Translations under genes and position numbers: made by a program
Source: Earliella scabrosa
Taxonomy: Eukaryota; Basidiomycota; Agaricomycetes; Polyporales; Polyporaceae
Direction: 5' to 3'
NCBI GenBank assembly: GCA_022605405.1
Contig: JABYQQ010000017.1
Span: forward strand, 1-64,000
Length of the DNA: 64,000 nucleotides
Shown here: positions 44,959-57,297 of the stretch, in pieces
Layout of the letters: each line of letters opens with the position of its first letter
How positions within the stretch are numbered: position 1 is the first letter of the stretch
The notes under the pieces: model-generated
What the model was told of the DNA's origin: nothing
What the model saw: only the letters and a program-made list of their open reading frames with translations
Database searches by the model: none

Positions 44959-46427
44959 AGCTTCGCCGCGTCGGGGTAGCGTCCCGCGAGCAGGACGACG
45001 ACGCCGTATCCTGTACCCGGGTGTATACCGAGCGCCGCGTGGTAGCCCGCCATCGCGCCCACTGCCAGCGGGAACGTATCAGTCAGTCTCGAGTGCGAGT
45101 ACGAGGACGCTCGGATGCGCTCACACTTCCAGTAGATCTTGCGCAAGCGGCCGTTCGAGTCGCGCGCCTTGACGATCTCCCACATCAGTCCGACCTCGGT
45201 CCAGTCGTCCTCCTCGAACGCGTGCGCGGTCTGCAGCCACCGGTCGAGCGAGCGTCTCGAGATCTGGCTCTTTGGGTGGTCCGCGTTCAGCAGCGTCTGG
45301 GTGACGGTGATCATGTCGGACAGGGAGGAGAATTGACCGCCCGCCGGGTTCATCGCGTCGAGGAAGTCCTGGTCCTGGTGGAACCGACTGCCCGTTAGCT
45401 GACGATGATAGATGACACGCAAGCGGAATGCATACAGCGACCTCAGGACCGACGGACGGGACGACGACGAGGTGCCTGTTCTCCGCCGTCGTGAGGAAGT
45501 GACTCCCGTTGAGCCCCATCGGATCGAACACGTCTCGCTGAAGGAGTTCAGCATAGCTCAGCGTGGCAGACCCGTTCACGCTGCCCGCCGCGGCCGCCAG
45601 CGCGAGCCCCAAGAGCCCCGCTCCCGTGTTGGAGTACGCTGGGTACGACCACGGCGGCGAGGTGAGATGGTAGCGAGCGATCGCATCGAGCAGATCCTGG
45701 TGCGAGGGAAACGGATGGCCGTTGGTCGGAGGAGGCCCGCCCCCAGCCATGTCGTGCGGCCAGCGCGAGACGGTCCCGGGCGGCCAGTCCCTTCCGAGCC
45801 CTGACATGTGCGTGAGAAGCTGGTAGAGGGTGACAGGGACCTTGTCTTGGACTGCAGTGGTCGTGTGAGGGTTGGGCCCGTCGAGGCGATACTGGAAACC
45901 TGGGATGTACTTGTCCACCGGGTCTTCCCTGGACGACAAAGTTCAGAACACGTCCTATTTCGGGCGAGCGGCGCTGTGCGTAGTAGTACTGACCATGAGA
46001 TGGCACCTCGCTCCTCGAGGATGAACCCCTCCAGTGCTGTGAAGAGCTTCGCCACCGAGGCAATGCGGTACACAGAGTGGCTGTGTGTGGCGAGGGAGGT
46101 GCTGCTCTCGTTCCCTCGCATGACACCAAAGTTGCGCTCGTACAGCGCGCCTGCGGACGAGACGACCGCAACGGACAGGCTGTCTATGTCTCCCTGAGAG
46201 AACCTGGTCTCCAGATACTTGTCAACGGCGCGTGCTCCGTTGCGGATGTGGGAGTTGGTGATGGACGGAGGCGTTCCTGCGAAGAGATTTGGCAGGAAGG
46301 GTCTGCAGCTCCATCGCTCGCGGTCTTCGTTTCTTACTGAGAGCAATGGGAGGCGTACAAGGCCGGAGTAATGCCCGCCAAGCAGGAGCGACACCGCAGC
46401 GACCACTATGGCAGGAGTTGTCCACAT
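44952..46427 (-). pseudogene. Beta-lactamase-like gene, N-terminal half (split by transposon)
   Basis: Minus-strand exons 46427-45994, 45928-45436, 45374-45125 and 45061-44952 (exon 4 cut by the element). The protein starts MWTTPAIVVAAVSLLLGG, a hydrophobic signal/anchor. It has the class C beta-lactamase/DD-peptidase-type SxxK motif (RIASVAKLF) and YSNTG as the YxN motif. Exon lengths match the intact paralogue at 58286-60277 (434/446, 493/496, 250/250). In fungi such proteins are usually hydrolases or esterases of unknown substrate. No disabling mutation was found in this half, so the insertion appears to be the only lesion. Exon 1 uses a weak donor (GTCAGT). Confidence 0.88.
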
Positions 46428-48048
46428 CTTGTGAAGCGTCGTCTGTGAGTAACAATCACAAAGTAGTAAAGACCAGGTTGAAGACGAACGCGAGCAGGAG
46501 GCTCGGACACGGTGCGGCTCCCATGTGACGTGGTGACTGTATAGAACTGCCAAAAGTGTGATTAGGTTCGAGGAAGGGCATAGGGAAGTACACCCTTACC
46601 TACTGAGGCCTGAGGCCTGAGGCTCGAATGCCTCGGCCTAGGCGTGTCTGCCGCGGCATCCATCGGGTTCTGAGCTTCGTGGACTACTACTAGTAATAGT
46701 ACGCGCGCTGGCCTTCCGGGCACAGTGCTCTGCGCTTGTGGAAGCGCAGTTTCCGGAGCGCAATCTGGCAATAGAGAGTGATCAAACATCACGTCTGTAC
46801 CTGGCTCAGCGAGGCACCATACCCCGGAGCGTTCAGAACTTGCCGTCTTCAAGAAGTTGCTGGACCCTTCGCGCATCCGATAGACTGGCACACTGGCAGT
46901 ACAGAGAACCTCACTTCTGCGCAGTCGCGTGGGTTCAAGTTCTCCCATCTTCTCAAAAGTCCAAACGCCCCTACCAGATACAGTAATAATTTAGTGTCAC
47001 GACGCGGTGGCTAGACGACATGCATGCACATACCTTAGGAGATGACGGAGGAAGGAAACATACGCGCTCTGTGACTGAGCCTGGTCTGAGCCCACGAGTC
47101 CTCCACGTGGGAAGTCGTCCCGATAAGGCAGGAGCACGTTGCAGCGACTCTCAGCTCCGTCATCTTGACTCTCTCATGCTTCAGCATAGTATGTGACTGG
47201 CAAAGGACGCAGTGCTCGAGTTGCATTCCTCTATGATAAGTACTACATTGACTGGATAGCCATGCTTTTCTCTTGGAGCAGGGCACCAATCACAGTACTC
47301 AACGCCACCGCCCAGTGCACGAGTACTTCTCAATGGCCTTCTTGCCGCCATCCGAGTCCGCCGAAACTATGCACCGCTTCCGAAACTTTTCCCACAGACA
47401 TACACGCCGCAGAGGTACTCTGCTACCATGATTGAACGTATGAACTCGCGAGTTGGAGATAGGCATCGGAAGCCTGGCAGTACCCCCGGTTCCACGCGGC
47501 TTCTGGTAGAGTCCCTCTCACTCGTTCTACTTCTCGAGAGCCTATCCGCTGACGCTGCTGTCTCAATCATACACGCAGACTTCCATCCCCGACATACGGT
47601 ACGTTTTCTTGATTGCGTCCAGTAGCTCTACTTACTGACACGCGCGGTAGCAGTAAGCAGTGCAAACCCGGCGCACGAGACGCCGTCATCAATGAATCTA
47701 TCTGCCAATCAAAATCCATACCTAATTCCTCGGAACGCTTCCCAAGTTCCATGTCAGTAGATGAACATTGCTTTTCCATGACGTCTCGAACTGATCCAGG
47801 CTTGGGTCGCTAATGGACGCCTCAGGAGGGTCCCAGCACATCCCCTGCAGATGCTGATGGAGGACACAAGCCGCTTGATCGAGGAGGCGCGACTGATATT
47901 GTACAACCAGGAATCAAGATGCCGAGGCTCAAGACTCGCTTCCTACCTATGACATTACCCCAGTACAGAGACGGATGCCAGGACTATAAAGACGGAGCCC
48001 TCGCGGTCACTCCTTCCGGGCCGTTCTTGCGCCTGAACCTTACCCATC
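46428..48048. other. Intergenic region between divergent host genes
   Basis: The interrupted hydrolase gene starts at 46427 on the minus strand and the membrane-protein gene starts at 48049 on the plus strand, so both promoters lie here. Only short frames are open and none resembles a family. Confidence 0.5.
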
Positions 48049-49298
48049 ATGTCCTCGAAGTTGACAGACGCTCGCATGAGCTATGCAGCGGCAGTTGTGG
48101 CATGTGTCGGTTATGGTACGTGAGACCACTCAACACTTCCCATTCTTCGTCTTCGTATGAACTGACACTCGACCATCACAGGTGTCTACTTCGTCCTAGC
48201 GTGCATCTGCGTCCATTTCCTTCTCAAGCGATGGGCAAAGGCGCGCTCGCAGCGAGTCATCCTTCTCTACACGGTCTCCATGTTCATCGTCTCCACGATC
48301 TACTTCGTGAGCGGATGCGTCTGGAGCGAAATCGAGTTCGTCGAGACCACCGATGTCGGGGCTTATGCCAAGGCGCCCAACTCATCGCTCGCGATCCTGA
48401 AGAATACCGCCTACTGCGTCAACATATGGCTGGCAGATAGCCTTCTCGTGGGTTGAATTACAATTACCCGCCGCAATACGTATCGCTGAACTAGTTCTCA
48501 GGTCTATCGCTTGTTCATCGTGTGGCAAGGCTCCATACCCGTCGTCGTTCTTCCCTTCTGCCTCTGGCTGGGTACAGTCGGTTCGTCCTTCACCTCCATC
48601 TCTCGAGTCTTGCTGGTTAACAAATATAATCGGACACATAGTCACAGGTAGCCTGTTACTTGTCAGTACCGCAGAGCCCACCGGAAGCCTCACCGGGTGG
48701 GACGTCATCCACTACCAGACGGCCTTCTACTCCCTGACAGTCTCGCACAACATCCTCTGCACGCTGTTCATAGCGGGCCGGATGTGGTACCATCAGAGGA
48801 CTGTGCAGACGCTGACCACTAGCGGTGGCTGGACGTACTCTGCCGTGATTGCGGTCGTCGTCGAGTCTGCCGCACTCTACTCGATATGCGGCGCAATCTA
48901 TATACCCCTAGTCGTCCGGATGATCCCCCTCCAATACCCAATCACAGCCTTGATCGGAGCACTTACCGTACGTTCCTTCCCGCTACATACCCCCTCGCGC
49001 GTTGCTCACGACTGCCTTGCAGTCCATCGCCCCGAACCTCATCATACTGCGGATCGCCCTCGGCAAGTCGTTCACGGTCGACACCACCGCGCGATCACTC
49101 CCTCAGAGCACAGAGTTCAAACTCTCTGCTCTCCGCTCCCCGCAGGACTCGGTCGTCACCGATCCGCTGTCCTCGACCACCGCGAAGAGCTTGAGCTCCC
49201 GAACCACGCTCGCAGGCACTACAGGACGAGACGTCTGGAGCTCAGACGTCAAGGGTCCTCAGCTACGGTCCGTCATCGACGCTGATCAGTCTGTGTAG
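48049..49298 (+). CDS. Seven-helix-like membrane protein
   Basis: Exons 48049-48115, 48182-48447, 48502-48580, 48648-48967 and 49023-49298 give 335 aa. Hydrophobic segments correspond to SYAAAVVACVGYG, GVYFVLACICVHFLL, VILLYTVSMFIVSTIYFV, IPVVVLPFCLWLGTV, LTVSHNILCTLFIAG, VIAVVVESAALYSICGAIY and ITALIGALT/IAPNLIILRI. Between helices lie the family marks VWSEIEFVETT, NIWLADS and HYQTAFYS. The tail is Ser/Thr-rich and soluble. Topology resembles a receptor of the basidiomycete orphan seven-helix kind; ligand unknown. Paralogues are at 56046-57297 and 8156-9219. All joins are in frame. One donor is GTTCGT. Confidence 0.82.
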
Positions 49299-51091
49299 GC
49301 TTGCCCTTTGACGTTCCGCCGTCGGGTAGTACTACTTTTGGAGAGGCCGTTGTCTGGATATTTATTGGGAACGTTGCTCGATTCTTTCGAGTCCTGGCTT
49401 ACTCAGGGTAGCATACCTCAGTGCCTTCATTGTGTTTACCCCGGTTTACCCTTGCTGCTCACTCCTTTGGCTTAGTATATGATCACAGTGACCTTGTAGG
49501 ATACGCTCGTGTATGGGACCCAGCCACTTGGAATCTAAGATGTTCGTTTGACCACCGGGTGGCTCGGTTCGGGGGGTCGGTCCGGATACCGGCCCGGTCG
49601 TAGAATGACGTTATTGATCGAGTCAGATCGCTCACTTCCTCCCTCTTTCCTCCTCTTCCTCTTGCCCGCCCTTCCATCTCAAGGAACGCACTGCATTCAT
49701 ATTGAAACTCGCCCACCCCAACCGCATTGGGCCTTGCAACCTTCACGCAACGTTGTGGGCTTATGGGAACGCCAAGCAGCGCTCCGTGGTACTCAGTCTG
49801 ACACTCGGGCTCGAGGCTCGAGCTTGACTGATTGGAAGTACGCTCATTCTGGCTTCTACTGGAGGGACCCATGCCGTGGAAGTTCAACCGGTCAGTAAGC
49901 TTTTTAATGTCTGCTCACTTCCTTGTTGGAATGCTACTGTAGCGATTACTCATCGCACCGTGAATGACCGGACACCATCTCCGAGTCAGCCGTATGGTAC
50001 CGCGCAAAATTCCAAGCCACACAAATCCCCCGTACACCGTGTGGCGTTGCATCAAGACAAGGAAGCACCCTCACTTCGATAACATGCGTCGCCGCAGCGC
50101 GACTCCGTCTCGTGGCTCCGGTCTGAGATGTGCTCACTCATTTGACAGGCACACGATGGCAATGGAGCTACCCACCGCACCCAAGTGGTAGGCCTTATCG
50201 GGGTTGTTTCTATCAGACGTGCCATTTACGGTGGGGCGGGTCTCCGAAGGATGCGTGACAGGGGTTGCCCTCATATAGAGAACGACACCATTCGAGCTCT
50301 CCAAACCCGCCACGAACTCTCGCACGCATTCAACTGAACGGCTCGGGCGCATCGGAACACACTACCCAATTGAACTTCGGGGTCTCTTCTCTCTAGTGGG
50401 TCCGTGTATTCTCGCAAATGGAACCGCAGGTGAGCTCCTTGCACTGAGATTCCAGCGCAAGTTCGAGTATTAGTCCCTTGGAGCTTTTGACCCCGTGTAG
50501 GGCCAGATCCCTTCTCTCGTGTAAGCTCTCGGAAGTGTGACCATCCTAACTCAATAGGCCAGATTGAGGCCTGAGTACTGAGTGCCCGAGTATGGAAGTC
50601 CCGACACATTGAGCCCCTTGCGCGTGACGCTGGCGTGTCCACCATGCGGTTACATGACGTCGACGATCACCCAGCGACGCGAGAGCGACGGCGGCGAACG
50701 ACTGTCAGCGACCGCAATAGATTGAACTCAGTTTGCACGGCCATGAACTTCCTCGCTGAACTCTGGCTTCTCGGGCAGGAGAGTTCAAGGAACCGAACCG
50801 ACCCACCCTGTCGGGCGCGTTTAGAGTTTGGCTAGGGCGTCCATCGATGCGGCGTGTGGGAGGACGACACGGTCATCTCGTCCATAGACACTCGAATTCC
50901 GTCACCACCGGCCTCGGCCCTGCTCTCGCCCGCTTCCAAGCCAATTGCGGCAAGGAATGGCATGGGACGCGGCGTCTCAGTCTGCACCGCGTCGTCCTCG
51001 TTTGGCGCTCGGATACTAAAAGCTGTGAGCTCCAGGGTACCCTTCAGATAGTCCTTCGAGAGGTTGGAGGAGATTGGTCATTGATTTGGGC
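49299..51091. other. No recognised gene
   Basis: Short frames only. Around 50850-51010 a plus-strand frame rich in Ser/Ala/Pro (SIDTRIPSPPASALLSPASK) looks like a soluble protein tail, but no start, helix or splice partner was found. The left end of the membrane-gene fragment at 51092 marks a duplication breakpoint. Confidence 0.4.
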
Positions 51092-51278
51092 CAGGATGAC
51101 TCGCTGCGCGCACGTGTCTCTCCGACGCTTCAGCAGGAAGCGAATGCAGATTGCGGCCGACACAAAGTAGATACGAGAAACTGTGAGGGTGTATGGCAGA
51201 CAAACCATATGTAGGGCAACCGACGACGGCAGCCGCATAGCTCATGCGAGCACTGATGAGGTCGGGTGTTGACGACAT
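51092..51278 (-). pseudogene. Truncated copy of the seven-helix gene (exon 1 and start of exon 2)
   Basis: Reading from 51278: MSSTPDLISARMSYAAAVVGC, as in the gene at 56046-57297, then an intron-like stretch and ICIRFLLKRRRDT ... RVILA. Homology stops near 51092. Homology also extends upstream through 51279-51470 to the promoter side of that gene (57298-57470). So about 380 bp covering promoter, exon 1 and part of exon 2 was copied. The acceptor region is altered and the rest of the gene is absent. Confidence 0.75.
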
Positions 51279-51470
51279 GTGGATCTATGGGACGACCGCG
51301 GGGCCGTTTGCATTTCTCATGTATTCGTGGCCGGTCGACGATGTCCAGCTTGAGACTTATTCTTAGGGGAGACTGGATAACGACAGCGTTAATATTGCGG
51401 ACGTCCGTGTCCGCCACCCTTGTGCCATAGGCGCGTCACTGCCCGTAACGATCATGCGCCGCGGCCAAGT

Positions 51471-52453
51471 AAGACCTTTCCGTCTCTAGATGCGATAGAT
51501 GCCAGCAAACCCTAAGGTCAGGTTCAATCACGTCTCCACACGAAAGAACGATACTTCATGTTGCTTCATGACAACTGACAAGGCTCAAATAACCTGGTAG
51601 GATCGTGAACCTCTCCCAACGTGAATAAATGCCGTACACGAGCAACTACAGGAGGGACGAACTACGGGCGCCTCGGCTTAGCTCTCTTGAACTTTGAGCC
51701 ACCCTACTTTTTGGGAATTACTGATGTGCGCTCCGCGCCCGGCGTCGTGCTCTTGTGGATTACATGGTCTCGTCGAGCGGGCGCATTCATATCTACTAGG
51801 CTCGTTTGTCAGGGTCCTAGTATGAACTCTTCTATCTCCTACTAGTATCCATCAATTCAGACCAAGGAGTCATGGGCAGGGTGAGGCGACTTGGAGTCCA
51901 CTCCAGGGGATCTTCGGTATCGCGAAGTCGCCACACGATGCGCGATTCTGTGCCAACAAATGGGGTGTCGGCACGGCATGCCCTCGGATCTTGGCAGCTT
52001 CGTGAGTGTAATAGCTCCTTCTCTACCATTCTCCGACATCGCGTGATCCTTCCTTCACGGTATTGTCACGTCAATGAGCAGATGAACTTGATTATCAACG
52101 TGTTGGTGCTTTCCAAAGGATGTTTTGCTTGTGGCCAACAATTGACCCATGGGGCATTGGTGCCGAGTCCGCAACCCCTGAGTCAAGCAGATATGTCGAC
52201 CAGGCCTCTAACGCGTGGTGGCCCTCTAACGCATGGTGGCCCTCTAACCGTGACGCGTGGTGGCCATAGCCTGCCCGCGGCAAGAATAGAAGTAAAGGTG
52301 TACTAGATCGTCTCGTGTCTGTTACTTGAGCAGGTTTATAAGCCCTAGTACCAAGATTCAACTCAAGGTCAACGTGTTGGCTCAATCAGCGCCCCAATCC
52401 CCCATTCCCGTCCTTGAGCCATCACATCCTCACACTTGGGTTCTGCTGCTACA
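51471..52453. other. No recognised gene; small triplet repeat block
   Basis: At 52203-52265 the phrase CCTCTAACGCGTGGTGG occurs three times with small changes. The rest has short frames only. The promoter of the gene at 52454 should lie in the right part. Confidence 0.45.
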
Positions 52454-55400
52454 ATGTGCTCCGATAAAAACGGTGCTCCACACACTGTTCGCTATCTGAA
52501 CGCTCAGTTGGCTGTCCATCACGAAAATGCGAGAATATGCCTTGAAGAACATGATGGTACAGAGGAGAACAGTGAGCATGACCACCTACAGCCGCGGTTG
52601 CTATCTGTGAAAGCTCATCCCTCTGAACAGAACACTTCTACGCTCTGGCCGGATATACTGTTCTGAAACCGGGCACATCCGATACCGCCTTCTACGCCGC
52701 ATTCAACAGACCCAAGCTGGAATTCGTCTGCAATCACGATGCAATTCTCCACCTCGCCTTGGCAAACAGCCACCTCGTTCTTGACAGCTTGCAACTGGGC
52801 GGGATCGGGTAAGCCCTTTCATGCTGCCTCGTAGATGGCTTTGTTGATACTTCTTAACAGACAACTTGAAGACGTCAATCTACCAAACAATCTTCAGCTC
52901 ACGTACCGTCTTGGCTTTGAGATACGCAGAATAGTGGGCAAAGACTCGAAGATAGATGGTTACAGCGGCACCATTGAACTGGTCTTTCTCGATGTTAAAA
53001 GTACGCACCATGCCGTTTCCACCGTGATACGTAATATTCATCCACCCGTCGGGCCAACAGATGCTACCCTCGTGACCACCAAGCCGGAGGTCACTGTTGG
53101 TCGCGATCTGCTCTTGAAGTACATCACCGACTACCTCGACTTCCTCCACAGTGCGGAGCACCATGTTCTTGTCTCACTCCCGCAATCCAATCAGCACGCT
53201 GCGCCGATGCCAATCGACTTCTCCTTGATGGGGACGGCACAGCTGTGGGTCGGGGACATTCACGGCGTCACCGTCGAGCATATCAACACGCACGTGTCTT
53301 CGGTCTGGCTGCAGTCCACGATGGTTCCGCTTGATGGAAGTACAAACACCCTTGCCGAATTGTCTTACGGTGCTAGCGCCTACGGCAACTTTCGGGTGAA
53401 GCTTGGTCCACCACATGTCGACATCCTCTGCTCTCGAGAGGTTATCGTCTACTTCAATGTCAACGAGCTCGAATTCTTCAAGACAGAAGTTTTCTCTGAG
53501 TGCGTTATGCTTTTGATCATCATGCCGCCGTCCATTCATCAGGCTTCGTCACATGTCTAGTGCGCCGGAGGGGAAGTACAAGGAATGGAAGATTGCTATG
53601 GTTGTCGACGTTATCTACCCCAACGAAGCCGGCGGTGACGTTGTCAACATCACCCTCGATCTCTCCCGTAAGTCCTAAGGTTGTGCTCGGTGCTAGGTTC
53701 TCACATCCATCACAAAGATGCTCGATACCATGATGCCGTGTCCAAATTCCCAGGCCTCGAGAAGGAGGACAAGTTCGCAATCAATTGCCACAAGCTTTTC
53801 ATCGCCTTCTTCTTCGAAGAGTACCTCACAATTCTGGAGAGCACGCACATGCACATCATATACGGGCCTCCTGTGCCGGGGCCTCCTGAGCCCTTCCACA
53901 AGACGATACAGCGGACCAAGATGTTCGGATTCGACCAGGTCGTCGCGATCTCGCAAGGATCCATCAACGCCCAGCTCTCCGCACTCTCTGCACACATGCA
54001 GAGCATCTTCTACCGCTGGAAGTATGAGGACTTCTTCGAGGCGTCCTTCAAGCCCATGTCAGTCCGCCTGCTCAGTCACAACCGTGCTATCGTCTGGGTG
54101 CATTCTCAGGGTGGACACCTGAAGACTCTTCAAGGCTCGGTGCCATGGGACGGGAGCATGAATTTTCAGTTCGGGGAATGGCGTCTCGCTTTCGAGGTCA
54201 AGTTGAAAATGTGCTCTCAGACGGAGCTCGAGGCTACTTGTTCCGACGCCTGCAAGAAGGGCCCTGCTTACGACAAGCACGGAAGCCAATTCGACCGCGA
54301 GTTGCACCATATTTATCTCGATTTGCACAGTGAGTCTGCCCAGACTAGACTCCAGTGAAGTCTAGCGGCATTGACTAACATGCGGCCGTGTAGACGCGGA
54401 GTACCTCAACGATCACTCTACTCTTGGCGACCTCGCCAGCGGCGACGACAAACTCGAGGCTGCTAAGCACTATATCACCAAGCACTACTTCATTGATATC
54501 TGCAAAGACGCTCAGAATGTTATCTCAAGCGTGCCCGTCTGGAAGTCCGGGACATCCTTGCCGTCACTGTATGCTCTCACTAGCGTCGAATTCCAAGTAT
54601 ACTCCAAGGTCGAGATCACCCGCCACAACTGGGCTCATGTCACGGCGGGAATGGAGCCAGTCGTCGTCGTGTTCGGCACGACCGACTTCCGTAACTTGCC
54701 CTCGAAACATCTCGACTACTCGACGGGGTGGGTTGTTCAGGGCAACAACGTTTTCTCTCACGGTACCATCAGCATCGCAAAACATGTCTTCATTCTGAAC
54801 CTCCTCTCTCGCCTCAACGCCCTCACCACGCTCATTCCCCCTCCTCCGGCGGATGGAATGCAAGCGTTCCACGGTTTTAAGCTCCAGCCGTGGGCCGAAC
54901 ACGAGAAACGCAAGGATACATCCCCGTCGGACTGGGAGCTACAGCCATCGGACACTGACGAATCCTCGAAGTACATGTGGGAACACTGCGAGGAATGGCG
55001 CTACAAATTGAAGGGCACCAGCCGTAAAATGAGGGCTACACATGAGATTTCCTGTGAGTCTCTTGGGCTCATGAATACCGTTTAATTGTTTCATCTCCTT
55101 GTCTGACTCTATCTACAGGCACCACCCGGAACTATGTCGAGATTCCCACCGCGGTGAATCAAGGAGCGCTATGCATCAAGATAAGCGGACAGGTGGAACT
55201 CGAACTGTCTCTGGAACCCACGCAGCCGTACAGGTTGGTGGCCATTCATTTTCGGACCCATAAAAGGGATAACCTGAACTTCCGAGACAGGGCTAGCTCC
55301 TCCGTCAGTTGGTCCACTGATATCACAATCCAAACCACCGGGAGCGGAATCAAAGTCGGAGGCCTCGGCCTGCATGACCCCGTCTTCACCCGCCCCGAGT

Positions 55401-55609
55401 TCACGGAAGGTCACGCGTCCAGATTCCGGAACCCCATGGACATGCTGCGTGAGGCATTCCCTCCGAAAGTGAACCTCGATGAACTTGTTCAAGATATCAA
55501 CGCGTTCGAGAGTGCCTGGCAGTACCATTACCCCCTTGCAAACGCCTACTCCCTGGCCAGCCCCGCGTTCAATGACGATGGCGATATCCTCTTTCAACTG
55601 CGTCTCTGA
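52454..55609 (+). CDS. Large orphan protein, 940 aa
   Basis: Exons 52454-52571, 52631-52808, 52861-53499, 53543-53667, 53718-54329, 54394-55053 and 55119-55609 keep one frame. Start MCSDKNGAPHTVRY was chosen as the first ATG of that frame with acceptable context; an in-frame ATG at 52436 also exists. No signal peptide or membrane helix. The chain looks globular, with many beta-type stretches (AIVWVHSQGG, YSKVEITRHNWAHV, PVVVVFGTTDF) and two similar-looking regions (LEFVCNHDAILHLAL and DKFAINCHKLFIAF), which may reflect repeated domains. Codon use and intact splicing support a working gene. I do not recognise the family. It stands alone between the two divergent hydrolase/membrane-protein pairs. 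Confidence 0.75.
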
Positions 55610-56045
55610 CAGATCAGTGATTCCCCAGAGGACTAAATCATCTGATGCAGATCATTCGAACCGATTCAGACATGATTCAGACAACTTCAGACACGTCCCA
55701 TATGCCAAACTCAGACCTTCATCAAGAACAAACACCCAGTACAATGGGAGAGCGGCGACTACAGTAGTCCATGTAGCGAGGGGTGGGCACTCCGTAGGAC
55801 ACTGTAGACACATGTAGCGTTGAGTGTATCACCATAGGAGCCGTATGCGTGCCTAATGGACGTGTAGCAGAATCTCATTCAGTGTGATCAACCAGATACC
55901 GGGATAGCACAAAATCATGATGTCATAGGTATGCGTTGACCAGAAATATAATCCTCCGACAGCAGCGGGAACTCAACCCCAGGTTTCACAACAGTCACAA
56001 CATACAGTAAAATACACACTTCCATCTCATACATGAAGCTTCGAG
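55610..56045. other. Intergenic between convergent genes
   Basis: Two genes end here from opposite sides. It includes a run of CAGA(T/C)(G/C)ATTCA-type repeats at about 55640-55690 (ATCATCTGATGCAGATCATT...GATTCAGAC twice). No gene. Confidence 0.5.
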
Positions 56046-57297
56046 TCAAACATCTGAGTCTCGACCAGCTATCGCATGCGAAGCAAACTTCATATCTGTA
56101 CTGGAAGACCAAGTCTCCTTTGCACCAAGAGCAGGGAGCGTGCTCCGGGATCCGAAGGCGTTGCTGGCAGGGTCTACTTCCGTCGCGTCGGTGACTCCCG
56201 ATTCCTGAGTGGTGCGGAACGTGGACAGCCTGAAAACCATGCTCGGCGCGAGCGTGGTGCTCGACTCGATCGCAGTGCCGAGCGCCATGCGGAGGATGAT
56301 GAGGTTCGGGGCGATAGACTACGACGGGAGCGATCGTCAGTGAGAGAAACATGCGTTGATCGTCGCGTTCAGTCGCGTTCAAACATACCGTGAGCGAGCC
56401 GATGAGCGCAGTAATCGGGAACTGCAAGGGGAGCATCCGGACGACGAGCGGGATGTAGATGATCCCGCACAAAGAGTAGAGCGCGGCGGACTCGATGACG
56501 ATCGCGATGGCCCCATTGTACGCGAGGCTTCCGCCCGCCTTGATCTTGCGGACGCGGCGCTGCTGGAGCCAGATTCGGCCGGCGATGAAGAGGGTGCAGA
56601 GGATGTTGTGCGAGACGGTGAGGGAGTAGAAGGCGGTTTGGTAGTTGATGATCACTTGCTGGTTGAGGTTCGCCAGAGGCTTTGCGGTGTTGACGAGGAG
56701 GCCGATCCCGGTGGCTATCAAACCGCGTTAAGATGAACGCGGGGACATAGGATTGAGTAGCCGGCATTTCGTACCGATGGTTCCAGCCCACAAGAAGCAA
56801 GGAAGAATCACGACTGGGACGTATCCACCCCATACGATATAGAGGCGATAGATCTCCAGTAGAGCGTAAGTGTCACGATCGGCAACAGTGATGCGAACTC
56901 ACGATGAGACTGTCCGCCAGCCAGATGTTGACGGTGTAGGTTGTGTCCTTGAGAATCGCGAGTCTGGAGTTCAGCAAGGTCGCGAAGACACTGATGTCCA
57001 CCGTGCTCTCGACGAACTCCACCTCGCTCCAGACGCTCGCAGAGATGAAGTAGATGGTGGAGATGATGAGCATCAAGATGGTGTAGGCCAGGATGACCCG
57101 CTGCGCGCGCGTGTCTCTCCGACGCTTCAGCAGGAAGTGGATGCAGATTGCGGCCAACACAAAGTAGATACCTGATGTATGGAGCTTGTGAATAACAAGC
57201 GGTGAGGGTGTATGGTAGACAAACCGTATGTAGCACAACCGACGACGGCGGCCGCATAGCTCATGCGAGCACTGATGAGGTCGGGTGTGGACGACAT
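56046..57297 (-). CDS. Seven-helix-like membrane protein (paralogue)
   Basis: Minus-strand exons 57297-57225, 57171-56903, 56853-56775, 56714-56389 and 56318-56046 give 339 aa. Exon sizes closely match the gene at 48049-49298 (73/67, 269/266, 79/79, 326/320, 273/276). Marks: MSYAAAVVGC, VWSEVEFVEST, NIWLADSLI, ATGIGLLVNT, NYQTAFYSLTVSHN, IESAALYSLCG, SIAPNLIILRMAL. Seven hydrophobic segments are visible. The third intron acceptor is CTGGAG, weak but in frame. It is head to head with the intact beta-lactamase-like gene at 58286, about 1 kb apart. Confidence 0.82.
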
